Source of the DNA: Saccharomycopsis fibuligera x Saccharomycopsis cf. fibuligera | Lineage: Eukaryota > Ascomycota > Saccharomycetes > Ascoideales > Saccharomycopsidaceae | DNA length: 64,000 nucleotides | Direction: 5' to 3' | Assembly: GCA_001936135.1 (NCBI GenBank) | Contig: CP012811.1 | Location: 2,790,001 to 2,854,000, forward strand | Part shown: piece after piece, positions 30,597 through 40,693 of the stretch | Layout of the letters: every line of letters starts with the position of its first letter | Position numbering within the stretch: the first letter of the stretch is position 1 | Notes under the pieces: model-generated | Told to the model about the DNA's origin: nothing | The model's database searches: none | The model's input: only the letters and a program-made list of their open reading frames with translations | Made by a program: the position numbers and the translations under genes

Positions 30597-32180
30597 CTAA
30601 ACAGACAATTCTCTAAGCACTGCTTTTTCAATAAAAAAGACACCATCAATATTTGTGGAAACCTCCAATAAACTAGGCGAGTTTCCTTCATTCATGAAGA
30701 AAGTGTTGGTCATCGTGGTGGCCCCATCGTTGAAAAACAAATCAACGATATTTTCATCAACGACACCATAAATTTTATAAACTTTGAGATCTTTGGAATC
30801 AGTATACATATGCTCAACATAAGTACTTATTTTATCGGTAAACAATGGGCTACTGAATTCTTTATGTTTGATGCCTCTATCCATGTAGAAAGCTTGTCCC
30901 ACAGGGTCATATCCAATCTTTACTCGCTCTTTCTTGTCAGCAGAACTAATTACTACTTCAAAATTAGCCTCGGTCAGCTTAGTCAAATCACCTTCATCCA
31001 CTTTCAAAGTAATATCAAAATCGAACAATGCCCCAGTTTTGTTTTTGTTGCTTGCATTCAATGCAAAAGAATTGTTGGTACGAATACTGTAGTTTTCTTT
31101 GATCATTGATCTGGTTTCACTGGCTTCAAACACTGGGCTTTGCAACAATGAAAGCATAGTTGTTTCCGGGTTGGCACTCACATAATCTAAAGTGAAATTA
31201 CGCACCAAGGAGTTAGAGCTTCTCCATGGATGAGTTGGAACTTTATTGGCGTATTGCCAATTTGAGGCCCATGCCATACCTAAAACGCCATCTTCTTTCA
31301 AGACATTGTCAAAAGTTTGGAGTGCGTAGAAATCTTTACCAAAATCGACAAAACGAGACATGTTATCTTGTGGCTCGAATGTATAACCATCAAAGTCACC
31401 AATAAAGTACTCGTTAAGCGAGCCACCATTAGGTGCACCTGGATTAATTGCAAGGAACATAACCCATTTGGACTCAGTGGAATTTTTGAGTGGGACTTTA
31501 AGCAACCCAGGACATTCATACTGAAATCCAGGGTACCCGCCAGTGAAATTTGAGTGTAAGGTCCAATCTTTCAAATTTTTGGATCCAAAAATTTGAAGCT
31601 TGTACTCTTGAGACTTTGCTAGCAACACAATCCATTGCTGTGACTCTTCATGCCAAAATGCCTTTGGATCTCTAAACTGGGTAGAATTTACATCAAGCAC
31701 AGGGTTGTTTTCATATTTTGTGAAAGTATAACCACCATCAGTTGAGTAAGCAAGGTCTTGGGTCTCTGAATCCGGGGTGTTGTTGGTATATATTGCCACT
31801 ACTCGTTGATCTGGATGTGTTGAGTCATTGAAAAAACCTGAGGTGTTGTTGTAATCAACAATGATACTTCCAGAAAATATACCTTCATCGTCATGATCTG
31901 GGGAAAGGACAGCACCATGGAAGTCCCAAGTGGTCAAATCTTTCAGAGTAGAATGACCCCAGTATAACGGAAGATCCCAAGTGCTGCCATTTGGATTGTA
32001 CTGGTAATACAAGTGCCACACTTTATCTTTTCTGTCATAAAACATCCCATTTGGATCATTCATCCAACCATGGTCTGGTGTATGGTGTATTAGTGGACGA
32101 TTGTTGGTGACTTTTTGTTGAGAAGCACCAACGGTAAAACTCACTAAACAACTGAAAATTAAAAGAGCTGTGATTAACAT
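30597..32180 (-). CDS. INV1: Secreted invertase (beta-fructofuranosidase), GH32
   Basis: A 527-residue glycoside hydrolase family 32 enzyme that splits sucrose (and short fructans) outside the cell. A signal peptide covers residues 1 to about 19. All three catalytic elements are intact: nucleophile D42 in WMNDPNG, transition-state stabiliser D171 in FRDP, and acid/base E222 in the EC motif (QYECPG). The C-terminal beta-sandwich has the usual YDPVGQAFYMDRG, VYKIYGVVDENIVDLFFNDG and TMTNTFFM. About a dozen N-x-S/T sites fit a secreted mannoprotein. A TATA box lies about 100 bp upstream and an ACGGGGTA box about 270 bp upstream. A close paralog is at 36270-37913. Named after Candida INV1; the activity assignment is strong. 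Confidence 0.93.
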   Translation of the reverse strand: MLITALLIFSCLVSFTVGASQQKVTNNRPLIHHTPDHGWMNDPNGMFYDRKDKVWHLYYQYNPNGSTWDLPLYWGHSTLKDLTTWDFHGAVLSPDHDDEGIFSGSIIVDYNNTSGFFNDSTHPDQRVVAIYTNNTPDSETQDLAYSTDGGYTFTKYENNPVLDVNSTQFRDPKAFWHEESQQWIVLLAKSQEYKLQIFGSKNLKDWTLHSNFTGGYPGFQYECPGLLKVPLKNSTESKWVMFLAINPGAPNGGSLNEYFIGDFDGYTFEPQDNMSRFVDFGKDFYALQTFDNVLKEDGVLGMAWASNWQYANKVPTHPWRSSNSLVRNFTLDYVSANPETTMLSLLQSPVFEASETRSMIKENYSIRTNNSFALNASNKNKTGALFDFDITLKVDEGDLTKLTEANFEVVISSADKKERVKIGYDPVGQAFYMDRGIKHKEFSSPLFTDKISTYVEHMYTDSKDLKVYKIYGVVDENIVDLFFNDGATTMTNTFFMNEGNSPSLLEVSTNIDGVFFIEKAVLRELSV

Positions 32181-32273
32181 TATCGTCAGCTTATTGTTTG
32201 ATAAAATTTAAGGTAACTTTAGTCTCTAAGTTTTAAAGAATCAAAGGCTAAGGGACATAAGGGACATCCGCCA

Positions 32274-32281
32274 TATTTATA
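32274..32281 (-). promoter_or_regulatory. TATA box of the first invertase
   Basis: TATAAATA on the minus strand about 95-100 bp before the ATG at 32180. The second invertase has TATAAATT at almost the same distance (38012-38005, ATG 37913), which supports both. Confidence 0.7.
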
Positions 32282-32448
32282 GAGAGAAAATATAGCCAAT
32301 GTAATTTTGCAGTTAAAAATCTGTCCAAGATCTTAGATCAAGAAGAAAAGATTTTTCTGCTTATTACATCATTCATGTTCCGACCCGTTAATAATCCGAA
32401 GGCTGGAGTGAACAACAGAGACATCGGCACGTCTATGCATCTCCACGG

Positions 32449-32456
32449 ACGGGGTA
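32449..32456 (+). promoter_or_regulatory. Shared ACGGGGTA box, Mig1-like
   Basis: ACGGGGTA occurs here, about 270 bp from the INV1 start, and again at 38096-38103, about 185 bp from the start of the second invertase. It contains the GGGG core bound by Mig1-type glucose repressors. The link to glucose repression is inferred from how yeast invertase genes are regulated. Confidence 0.45.
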
Positions 32457-32712
32457 CGTAAGACCAGCGGAGAGCGCAGCGATCTTGCATTAGAAAAGCC
32501 AAAGTATAACCTATTCTATATACTTTACCACGGGGTCAATATGCGTCTCTATGCAAATGACCTTTTAGACAAGTTGGTACTTGCGTGAAAATTTCAAATT
32601 GAGTATATCTGGCTGCAAAGAGCGCACGATGTTCCTCGAAAACAACAACAGTAGCAATTAAAAACAAAAAAGACAGTAAAAAACAACACAAAAAGATCCG
32701 TGTTTTCCCTCA

Positions 32713-32726
32713 AACCCCATGGGGTT
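32713..32726. promoter_or_regulatory. Perfect 14-bp palindrome AACCCCATGGGGTT
   Basis: An exact inverted repeat of two C4/G4 half-sites about 535 bp upstream of the INV1 start. Each half contains a Mig1-like GGGG core, so this may be a dimeric repressor site. No factor can be assigned from sequence. Confidence 0.5.
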
Positions 32727-33899
32727 GACCTGGGACTGCTGGCTGGAGTTGTCCGAAAAGTTTAAGTAGCTGATAGCGGCGTCTTCTACGAAAATGCGTT
32801 TAGAGTTTTACGCTCAAAAATCTGGTGAATTAGTAGCCGCTGTCTATTTTCTTTGCTCGTTATTTTTAATCAAATAGTGGAAAAACTATTATTGTTTTTG
32901 TAAATGTATGTTTGTATGTGGTCACTGCGGCTCTTTTGTTGCATAGGTTGCCAAGTGTACATTGAAAACGTACCCGGTATGATTGAAAAAAATTTATTTC
33001 TGGTGTCCTCGTAGGTTTTTTAGCAGTGTGGTCGGCGAAAACTAAAAAAGGAAAAAAAAACTACAAGATCAAGGTACAATATTTGATTTAGTTCTCTTGG
33101 AAAGATCTGATGACATCATTCTGCCAACATTTTTTCCTAAGAATGAGGAATACTGCTCCATCGTCTCTAAAACCTAAAAATGTCTCATATTATATGGCTT
33201 TCTTGTGTGCACCAATAAATACCAGTCAGCAGTCTGTTTAGATTAAGTACAAATTCAGCTACAGGTCTGCGTTATAAAACGCGGCAAATCTTCGCAAATT
33301 CTACCTATGGGAGATGCAAACTCTAGGTTATGTGTTACAGTAACAGGGCAATCAGTAATTTTGCATACTCTTAGTGTCACTTGGTAGCTTACCAGTAAAA
33401 CATGCACACATCCGGTCTCCTGATGGACGCTTTGATATTCTATTTGCTGTAAGCGCTAAAAAAAATTAACAAAAATAAACCCATATTCAGAAATGTAGAA
33501 ATCCACAAGAAAAGAGGCAGCTACGTGAGTCACTGGAAATAGTCCAACGGACATTTGATGCTGCATAGTGACTGCTTGGATTTATACTGCAGAGTACGCT
33601 AGTCGACGAACCTAGTTTAGCAAGCCCGGACTGCGGATAAATTTTTGATATTTTTCCATACTTGCAAGGATTGTAGCCTCATGATCATATTCTTGGCAGA
33701 AGTGCTAAAAGAATAGCACTTGAGTGAAAAAAGAAACACGGAAGGAGGAGGAAGCGCATGCCAGGAATATTATTATTCATGACTGCCTGGTGAGTTTGCT
33801 TATTGGCTGTCCTTCTTGACGATCAATTAAAGGCTTCATCTTTATAGCTATGCTATAACTGGTATAATCAGCTGTTCAGAATTTGCTGGAAAACAGTGA

Positions 33900-34560
33900 C
33901 TCGGTCGTGAGTATGGCTATGTGAATAGCAGATCTGGATTTGAAATGAATTGAGAAGCTGACACATTGGCCGTCACAAATTCAATTATCAGTTTCTCGGA
34001 TTTGAGTCTTACCTCGGTCAGTGCTTCTGCCTGCAAATTAAACTCCGGGACACCGTTATACTGGGAATTTATTAGCGACCTACCTGATTTCAAATTGCTT
34101 AGTAAATGAGCCGGAAAAATTATCCGCCCTAAATTTGTCTCAAGGCTGCTGGTCAATAAAAGTTCTTTTTGGGTCTAAGACTTCTGGCTATGTATCTAGT
34201 CCTTGCACACCAGTCATCTCAAATATTTTTATGTAGAACAGCTGCATCAATCTATTGTTAAGTTTTGTAAATATAACTCCAATGCAATTTCGGGAAAAAT
34301 GCCTTCGTAAGCGGCATGCATCGCGGGGAAACTTTATAGAATCTTACACATTACCATACTATATGACATCAAAACTTCAAGCCATAAAATAACGTTAGCG
34401 TAATTGTATATTTTGTGTGGTTCTGTTCCATATGCAGTATCAAATGAGTTCACTGTATCTATAATAACGCGTATCCTCAAGCGTTTGGCTTCCTGTATGG
34501 CTCTTATCAGTTCCAGCCTATTAATGCTGCGGGCAACATGGCGATCAAAGCTAGGAAGCC
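33900..34560 (-). pseudogene. Decayed old-yellow-enzyme-type flavin oxidoreductase (3' part)
   Basis: Collinear remains of the C-terminal half of an NADH/NADPH-dependent flavin oxidoreductase are readable on the minus strand. They comprise RSINRLELIRAIQEA (family GSIENRARxxxExxxAI) then AYGTEPHKIYNYANVILWLE in one open stretch (34558-34335), YINIFEMTGVQGLD near 34240 (family Y.H..EPRV.G) and SASQFISNPDLLF near 33930 (family GRxFISNPDLV). The pieces lie in different frames with stops between them, and the N-terminal FMN-binding half is absent. The order and spacing fit the family, so a genuine relic is likely, although each motif alone is weak. It abuts the invertase relic at about 34,560-34,590, which suggests a deletion joined two neighbouring genes. 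Confidence 0.55.
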
Positions 34561-34579
34561 ATATTCAAAAAGCAGCAAC

Positions 34580-35330
34580 AAAGAAGAAGCTACAAGCCTC
34601 TCATGCAATTGAAAAAATACATTTTCACCAAGTTGGCGTAAGTGAATATAAATTAGCACCGGCCAGATTTTTACACACCATAACTATATGCAAACATTTA
34701 ATCGAATATACGTTGTACACTTTGAGTCCTGCGGGGTCTTTGTGTATGTGTTCAAAATAAGAACTAATATGGCCAGTAAACAATGAGCTGTGTAAACCAA
34801 TATTTTGTATTAACATTTTCACATAAAAGTGCTTGGCTATTAAGTTGTATCCAATGCCTTTATTTTTTAAAAAAAGTTGGTATCCTTTTTACCAAAAAGG
34901 CTGCCATTAACTTTTAAAGTAATCTCAAAGTCAAAATACATGAGGTTTTTAGCATTCAAATCAATTTATTTTTGTTATAATGATATTATGACTTTCCCTA
35001 GTCAAATTTTTTGACATTCTATTATAGACACTTGGGTCTCTGACAAAGCAGTGAAATGTACATTGATCTATCCATTGAGATATTTATCCTAATAGTCACC
35101 ATCTTTGCCGCATATACTCTTTGCAAAATGCTTTTAAATCCTAAATTTCCATTTTTCGGTTCTATTGCTTTACCCTGAGAATCCTAAAAAAAAACTTTTA
35201 ATTATAGAGTATCCCAATATATTGGTAAACAAGAACCATTCTCATCAGGCTAACAATAGCCACACAAATGTCATAACTTTCCTTGCTTGCCGTATAATAA
35301 CCAGTAATTATCATTTGTTGATCCATACGC
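34580..35330 (-). pseudogene. Decayed third invertase (GH32)
   Basis: The minus strand resembles the two intact invertases along most of this stretch. The clearest part (34822-34625) reads HSSLFTGHISSYFEHIHKD then GLKVYNVYSI, against SSPLFTDKISTYVEHMYTD and DLKVYKIYGV in INV1. Base-level similarity is roughly 65% without gaps over about 150 bp near 34700-34860. It continues with gaps through 34910-35060 (the FDITLKV and QSPV regions) and about 35090 (the LGMAW region), to about 35290 (the TGGYPGF region). A C-terminal FF...LREL-like end lies near 34590. The catalytic N-terminal third is not recognisable and the frame is broken in several places. It shares similarity with both neighbours, so it looks like the decayed middle member of a three-gene array. 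Confidence 0.72.
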
Positions 35331-36269
35331 TAGAGTATGTTTAGTAGCACAAAATTGAAGACAAATAGCTACGAAAAATAGCTACATTCCACAAGTATCT
35401 TATAATAAGAAATTTAGTCAAAAGAAACATTATAGAGGCTTACAGTTGGTGAACCACAAATTTTCAAAGATCCGAAGCAATGTGAGAAGAAAACGCAAAA
35501 TATTTTTATTTTAGAAGTAAAGCTCTACAACTAAAGCGCAAAATGAATTATTCATCGATAAAAGTTGTATCCAGTAAGTATACTGTTGTAGCGAAGCGAA
35601 GATCATTCTGCAAATCCGTGCTGGCCCAAAAATTGGAACTTCAATAAAGGTCGTACGGAAAATATTCCCTGCTATTTCAGACTGCCACAAACAGCAACAA
35701 AGTGTCACAAAGAAACAAAACAAGCACCTTTAATTCAAGTACGTACATTTTCGCGCATATTGACAGGCTTGGCAAATTGCTTTTTAATTAAGTTAGCATA
35801 TTCCACTATTTTGACTAGGTTATTAAGGTGAATCCTCAAGGAGAATTGCGATGACTTTGTGGAGTAATACACACAGCTGTTTTTTTTTTTCTGCAAGAAA
35901 TTTCATCAACTAACTTAGCTAAACATATCATAGCTACCTTACTATATGCTATAGACCAAAAAATACAGCAGTGATTATACCGGAAAAAATGCACTGTGTT
36001 CAGCGCAATAATACTATATAAAGATAGCGAGCTCTTCACCTTTGAAAAAACAAAAGCTATTAAACGACCTCTATTTATTGTGGTAACTCTTTTTCAAATG
36101 TTTTACATTATTGGTTTGCCGGCAAAAATGGAAAGAATACAATAACAGTGCTATAACAGATGGTATATTAAAAATTAAAAAAGGGTATCAAAGAAAATCT
36201 AATTTGGCCGAAATCAGCCTCTATATATAAATCTATAGATGTTTGTCTAGTAGATGTTTGTCTAATAGT
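35331..36269. other. Spacer between the invertase relic and the second invertase
   Basis: About 940 bp, AT-rich. Short open frames at 35511-35723 and 35836-36039 (minus) show no family. A 15-bp unit (tagatgtttgtctag) is repeated in tandem at 36236-36265, just before the second invertase stop. If the relic's N-terminal region survives it would be here, but I cannot see it. Confidence 0.45.
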
Positions 36270-37913
36270 CTAAGCAGACAATTCTCTAAGTGTTGCTTTT
36301 TCGACGTAGAAGATGTTGTCATAGTTGCAAGAAACTTCCATTTTGCTTGGAGAATTTCCTTCACTCATGAAGAAAATGTTGGTCATTGTCGTTGATCCGT
36401 TATTAAAGTAAACCTCCACAATGTTTTTATCAACAACACCATAGATCTTATAAACACTGCGCCCTTCAGAGTCTAAATACCAACGGTTAATATATGTAGT
36501 CATTTTATCAGTAAATAAACGCGTGTCAAAGTTCTTGGTATTAATTCCTCTATCAACGTAGAAAGCTTGGCCAACCGGATCGAAACCAATTTTTATTGAC
36601 TCACTATCGTCAGAAGAGCTGATTTTAACTTGGAAATTAGTATCATCGGATTTTGTCACTTTATTTTCGGCAACTTTTAATGTGATATCAAAATCAAACA
36701 CACCGGTGTCTTTGGTCTGCAAACTAAAAGGGTTGTTGGTATTCAATTGGTAGTTTTGCTTAGTCGATTCATGAGAGGTATTAACTTTCATCACCGGGCT
36801 TTGCATCAAGCTGAGTCTTTTCGTGCTTGGATTAACATCAACGTATTCTAAAGTAAAGTTTCTGATAGAAGAGTATTGACCCCTCCATGGAGAGGTAGGA
36901 ACTCTGCTAGAATATTGCCAGTTTGAAGACCAAGCAACACCTAATACTCCATCCTCTTCAGGGGCACCACTAAAAGTATTCAAAGCATAATAGTCTTTTC
37001 CTAAATCAACAAAACGAGTGTAGTCGTCAATAGGAGTGAAAGTTTTACCATCAAAGTCACCAATGAAGTATTGATTGACAGGTCCTCCAGAAGGTGATCC
37101 TGGGTTGATTGCAAGGAACATGACCCATTTGGTCTCTCCAGAATTATTGATTGGGAGCCTTTCTAACACTGGACATTCAAATTGAAATCCTGGATAACCA
37201 CCAGTGAAGTTCGAATGGAAAGTCCAATCTTTCAAGTTTTTAGAACCATAGATTTGAATTTTGTACTCTTGACTCACAACAACGGTCATAATCCATTGTT
37301 TGGTTTCTTTGTGCCAGAAAATTTTTGGATCTCTAAAATCGGAATTGTGAATATCAAGAACCGGGTTTTGTTCGTACTTGGTAAAAGTGAAACCACCATC
37401 AGTAGAGTAAGCGAGATCTTGAGTTTCACCACTAGGAACATTATTTGTGTAAATAGCAACAATACGCTGATCAGGATGGGTGGAATCGTTAAATAAACCA
37501 GAAGTATTGTCAGAGTCAATGACAATAGATCCTGAAAAGATACCTTCATTGTCGTGTGCTGGTGAAATTGCAATACCATGGAAATCCCAAGTAGTCAAGT
37601 TCTTGGAGGTAGAGTGACCCCAGTACAATGGCAATCCCCAAACGGAATCGGTTGGATTAAACTGGTAGTACATGTGCCAAAGTTTCTCTTTCTTGTCATA
37701 AAACAACCCGTCTGGATCACTCATCCAACCGTAAGCAGGAGTATGGTGAATCAATGGACGATTGGATGATTCTTTATGTTGCTGATACTCAGATTTTAAA
37801 GAACGTTTTTCCAAAATTTGAGGTTGAACAGAACGTTTATGTTGATGTTGGAGGCCTGCCGCCAAAGTCAACAAACAACTGAAAACTGGAAGAAAAGCAA
37901 ATGGAAGCAACAT
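36270..37913 (-). CDS. Second GH32 invertase-like enzyme with altered sucrose box and dibasic pro-region
   Basis: A 547-residue secreted GH32 paralog of the gene at 30597-32180, clearly related along its whole length. A signal peptide (1 to about 20) is followed by a pro-like segment with two Lys-Arg sites (26-27 and 36-37) suited to Kex2 cleavage, which the first enzyme lacks. Catalytic residues are kept: D66 in the nucleophile box, D195 in FRDP and E246 in FECP. The sucrose-binding box is WMSDPDG instead of WMNDPNG; S65 (AGT) and D68 (GAC) are unambiguous. In plant vacuolar invertase the matching Asn-to-Ser change favours fructosyl transfer. It could be an invertase with changed kinetics, a transfructosylase or a fructan hydrolase. 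A TATA box is at 38012-38005. Confidence 0.9.
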   Translation of the reverse strand: MLLPFAFLPVFSCLLTLAAGLQHQHKRSVQPQILEKRSLKSEYQQHKESSNRPLIHHTPAYGWMSDPDGLFYDKKEKLWHMYYQFNPTDSVWGLPLYWGHSTSKNLTTWDFHGIAISPAHDNEGIFSGSIVIDSDNTSGLFNDSTHPDQRIVAIYTNNVPSGETQDLAYSTDGGFTFTKYEQNPVLDIHNSDFRDPKIFWHKETKQWIMTVVVSQEYKIQIYGSKNLKDWTFHSNFTGGYPGFQFECPVLERLPINNSGETKWVMFLAINPGSPSGGPVNQYFIGDFDGKTFTPIDDYTRFVDLGKDYYALNTFSGAPEEDGVLGVAWSSNWQYSSRVPTSPWRGQYSSIRNFTLEYVDVNPSTKRLSLMQSPVMKVNTSHESTKQNYQLNTNNPFSLQTKDTGVFDFDITLKVAENKVTKSDDTNFQVKISSSDDSESIKIGFDPVGQAFYVDRGINTKNFDTRLFTDKMTTYINRWYLDSEGRSVYKIYGVVDKNIVEVYFNNGSTTMTNIFFMSEGNSPSKMEVSCNYDNIFYVEKATLRELSA

Positions 37914-38004
37914 TTCAATTTGTTGATTGTTAATTTTTATTTATTAATGATGATTAAACAAAAACATTCTGAAAAACCAGATGAAAATTAAGCGAGATAA
38001 GCTC

Positions 38005-38012
38005 AATTTATA
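38005..38012 (-). promoter_or_regulatory. TATA box of the second invertase
   Basis: TATAAATT about 92-99 bp before the ATG at 37913, matching the placement of the TATA box in the first invertase promoter. Confidence 0.65.
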
Positions 38013-38095
38013 TTCATAAGATTCGCCAATAATCTATTACAACATGGAAACGTTTACAGTTAATTATTGGAATATTGGAGGACCGATAGTCCTAT

Positions 38096-38103
38096 ACGGG
38101 GTA
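38096..38103 (+). promoter_or_regulatory. Shared ACGGGGTA box, Mig1-like (second invertase)
   Basis: The same octamer as at 32449-32456, about 185 bp upstream of this gene. Its presence in both paralog promoters, in otherwise diverged DNA, is the main argument for function. Confidence 0.45.
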
Positions 38104-40240
38104 TGTGTTTTACCAAATATCTGTAATGCAATGTATCAACGAGTTGGAAAAACCGTGTATACACACGAATCGAAGTAATATCATTGTTATTGAACACAAT
38201 AGTATTGTTTATGGAGCAGAACGGCACCAGAAAACGTTTAGAAGATAATGAAAAAAAAAAATAGGCAAAGCAGATCAATATATGTTGGCCAGAAAAACAA
38301 TAAAGGTTGCATTTGTGGTTACCTTTAGCGAAATATAAGGGGTGTATCGATATGAGGTATGGGTGGTGCGACAAATTCAAATTCAAAATAATTTGAGTTT
38401 AATGTATCCTGCAGTTACGCTCATCTCGAAAAAAGCACTTTTGCGTGACAGACACTATAGAAACTTCAGAAAACTAAGTCTTAAAAGGTTATTTTTCTGT
38501 TTTCACTTTGAAAGCTCATTGAAGGCTTTTCAAGTTATTTGCTTCATCTGCTTTTTGAACCGTTAAAGCTTTTTCTGTACATTTTCCACTAACTATCAGT
38601 TCACAGTTTTGAAAAGTGCCAAATTTGATAATACATGCTCATGTTCTGGTGCCTTTTTGTGGCCTCAACTATATGCATAATCTCTTCATTTCGAATTAAC
38701 TTTCGTGTTTCTTGGAAGCGCCAAGATAACACGGTAAGAATTTTACAGTAAATCTCGAAAAACTCTGGATTCTGACTGATTGTCTCTATGCATGGTGCAT
38801 TTTGGAGAAAAAAAATTTTAACATTATGCATGAATTTCTGGTAATTTTTTAGTTCCTTATTTCACTCATCCCAAAACGAAAAAAAAACCTTTATCACCAT
38901 AGTATGGTAGGGAAATTGCAAGGAAAGTCTATGTCTATTTGTTGTTATAGTGAGAGAAAAGAAGAAACACAATAGAGCTTTGTTTATAGAGTTTATCTTT
39001 TTCTTCTAAACGCCCTTTTGATTTCTATTTCTTGGCTGTCGCAATTCTTTTTTTTTTTTTTTTTTTTTTTTGTTTATTTGAGAATTAGTTCAAAGAAAAG
39101 TAAACCAAAAAACCCACGAGTTGGGTGCTAATGTTTTCAAATCGACGTAGAAGTAGTAGAGTCTTCAGAAGTCTGGTACCTTTATGATTCTGATGCATAA
39201 AAAGTCCAGACAAAAATAATATGTTCAAAGCAAAAGCATGCAGGTTTCATCTAGGCGACCTCAAACAATAGTTCCTGATGCTATAAACCGCGACAGCTGC
39301 ATCCAAATCGGGCCAAAAAAGCACCTATAAGGGTTAACTACATCTTAATGTTTGGAAAAGACGATTGCAATCTGTCCTGCATTGTTGGCAACGTCGGAAA
39401 AAAGATATGACTGCATATAATTTGTTCGGCAAACATTTGAAAACAATAAGGATTCTTCTGTGTTGCAAAAGCGTGGGTGAATCGAGAAAAATACAATTTT
39501 TCTATCCTTTACTTATTATAATTTATTATATTAAGATAAAAGAAGCTAATACAATAAGCTTACATGCAAAAGTAATAAGGGAAAATTAAAACAAGTTGGT
39601 AAGTATGGCAGTCTGAACATCGCGTACTCACATTTTGATCATTGCACAAATATGTTGGCAATGTCCTCATTTTCTAAGGAATGCAGGGACTTCGGGAAAA
39701 AAATAAATGAGTGGTTCCGCTCTGAGCATGACATCATGTGCTGTGCTTCTCGGTTTGGTTGTGCAGCATAAATGCCATATCAAAAGTGCCTGATGGTAAC
39801 TGCATTTGCTATAGTCAGGTACCACAATGAAGCATATAGAAATATATCTATACAATCAGCGGACTTGAAGTACATCTGTTTAATGTCTCTATAGAGAATT
39901 TTTTATTTCTTCTTTGAGAATTCTTATTTGCTGATTTGGGCATTTGGGACATTGGAATAGGGATGTTCACACACAAATACCGTTACTTATGCTTCAGCAA
40001 ATAACAGCATTTAGAGATTAATCTTTTCTCGTCTATTGCTTTAAGTTCTTTTGCTTTCTTCTGGCCATAGCATGTTAGGTCAATTTCTCTCTCTCACATT
40101 CTCTTTACAATGGTCTTTACAATTCAGATATTGCGGTCTCCTAACGTTGTTAGAAAGTTTGGTTGACTAATTTCTTATTCTTTCTAATTTGGTTTTGCCT
40201 TGTTTTGTATGGTACTTTTATTTTCTTCTTTCTCTTTTTC

Positions 40241-40271
<31 letters not shown>

Positions 40272-40693
40272 CAACCGATAGTACCGTCTACTACACTCTG
40301 GTCTAGTCTCTCATAATTAAATGCGAGCAATGTTAGGAGACGGCAATAAATTAGGTGAATCATGCATCAGAAAAGTGTCTTGATAAGGCAATATTTCCTC
40401 AAAATTAAGAGCACCCAAAGATTACAGGCTTCCATAGCTTATGTTATATCTTCAAGTGTCGCTGAAGAGAAGATGTTAAAACGCGATGCTCATCCTGCAC
40501 TATGCAGTAATTTGCTGCAATCCACAGCGCATTTTTTGCTTATTGCGAGTAGAAAACTAAAATAAAAAAAAAAAAAAAAAAATCTCGAGGAACGCGAATA
40601 GCATTGTAAAATATCAACATTATAGAAATGATCAAATTTCAGATCAAGTTGGAGTCAGGCTAAAAGCTGGCCTTTGATACAGATTTCAAAATT

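Larger units (their letters stand above)
32181..33899. promoter_or_regulatory. INV1 upstream region
   Basis: About 1.7 kb with no gene. Apart from the TATA box, the ACGGGGTA box and the C4/G4 palindrome it shows a second ACGGGGTC near 32530 and AT-rich DNA. No open frame has coding character. Confidence 0.5.
37914..40693. other. Gene-free 2.8 kb between the second invertase and CCE1
   Basis: Apart from the promoter of the second invertase near 37914-38150 I see nothing assignable. The four open frames of 60-80 codons (38342-38566, 38831-38601, 39365-39589, 39855-39667) have no domain. Homopolymers are a 24-bp T-run at 39048-39071 and T/A runs at about 40240-40270. No inverted repeat, tRNA or transposon part was recognised. 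Confidence 0.5.

Noticed and set aside
38342-39855. Four 60-80 codon frames between the second invertase and CCE1
   Set aside because: No domains and no consistent codon use; expected by chance in 2.8 kb of spacer.
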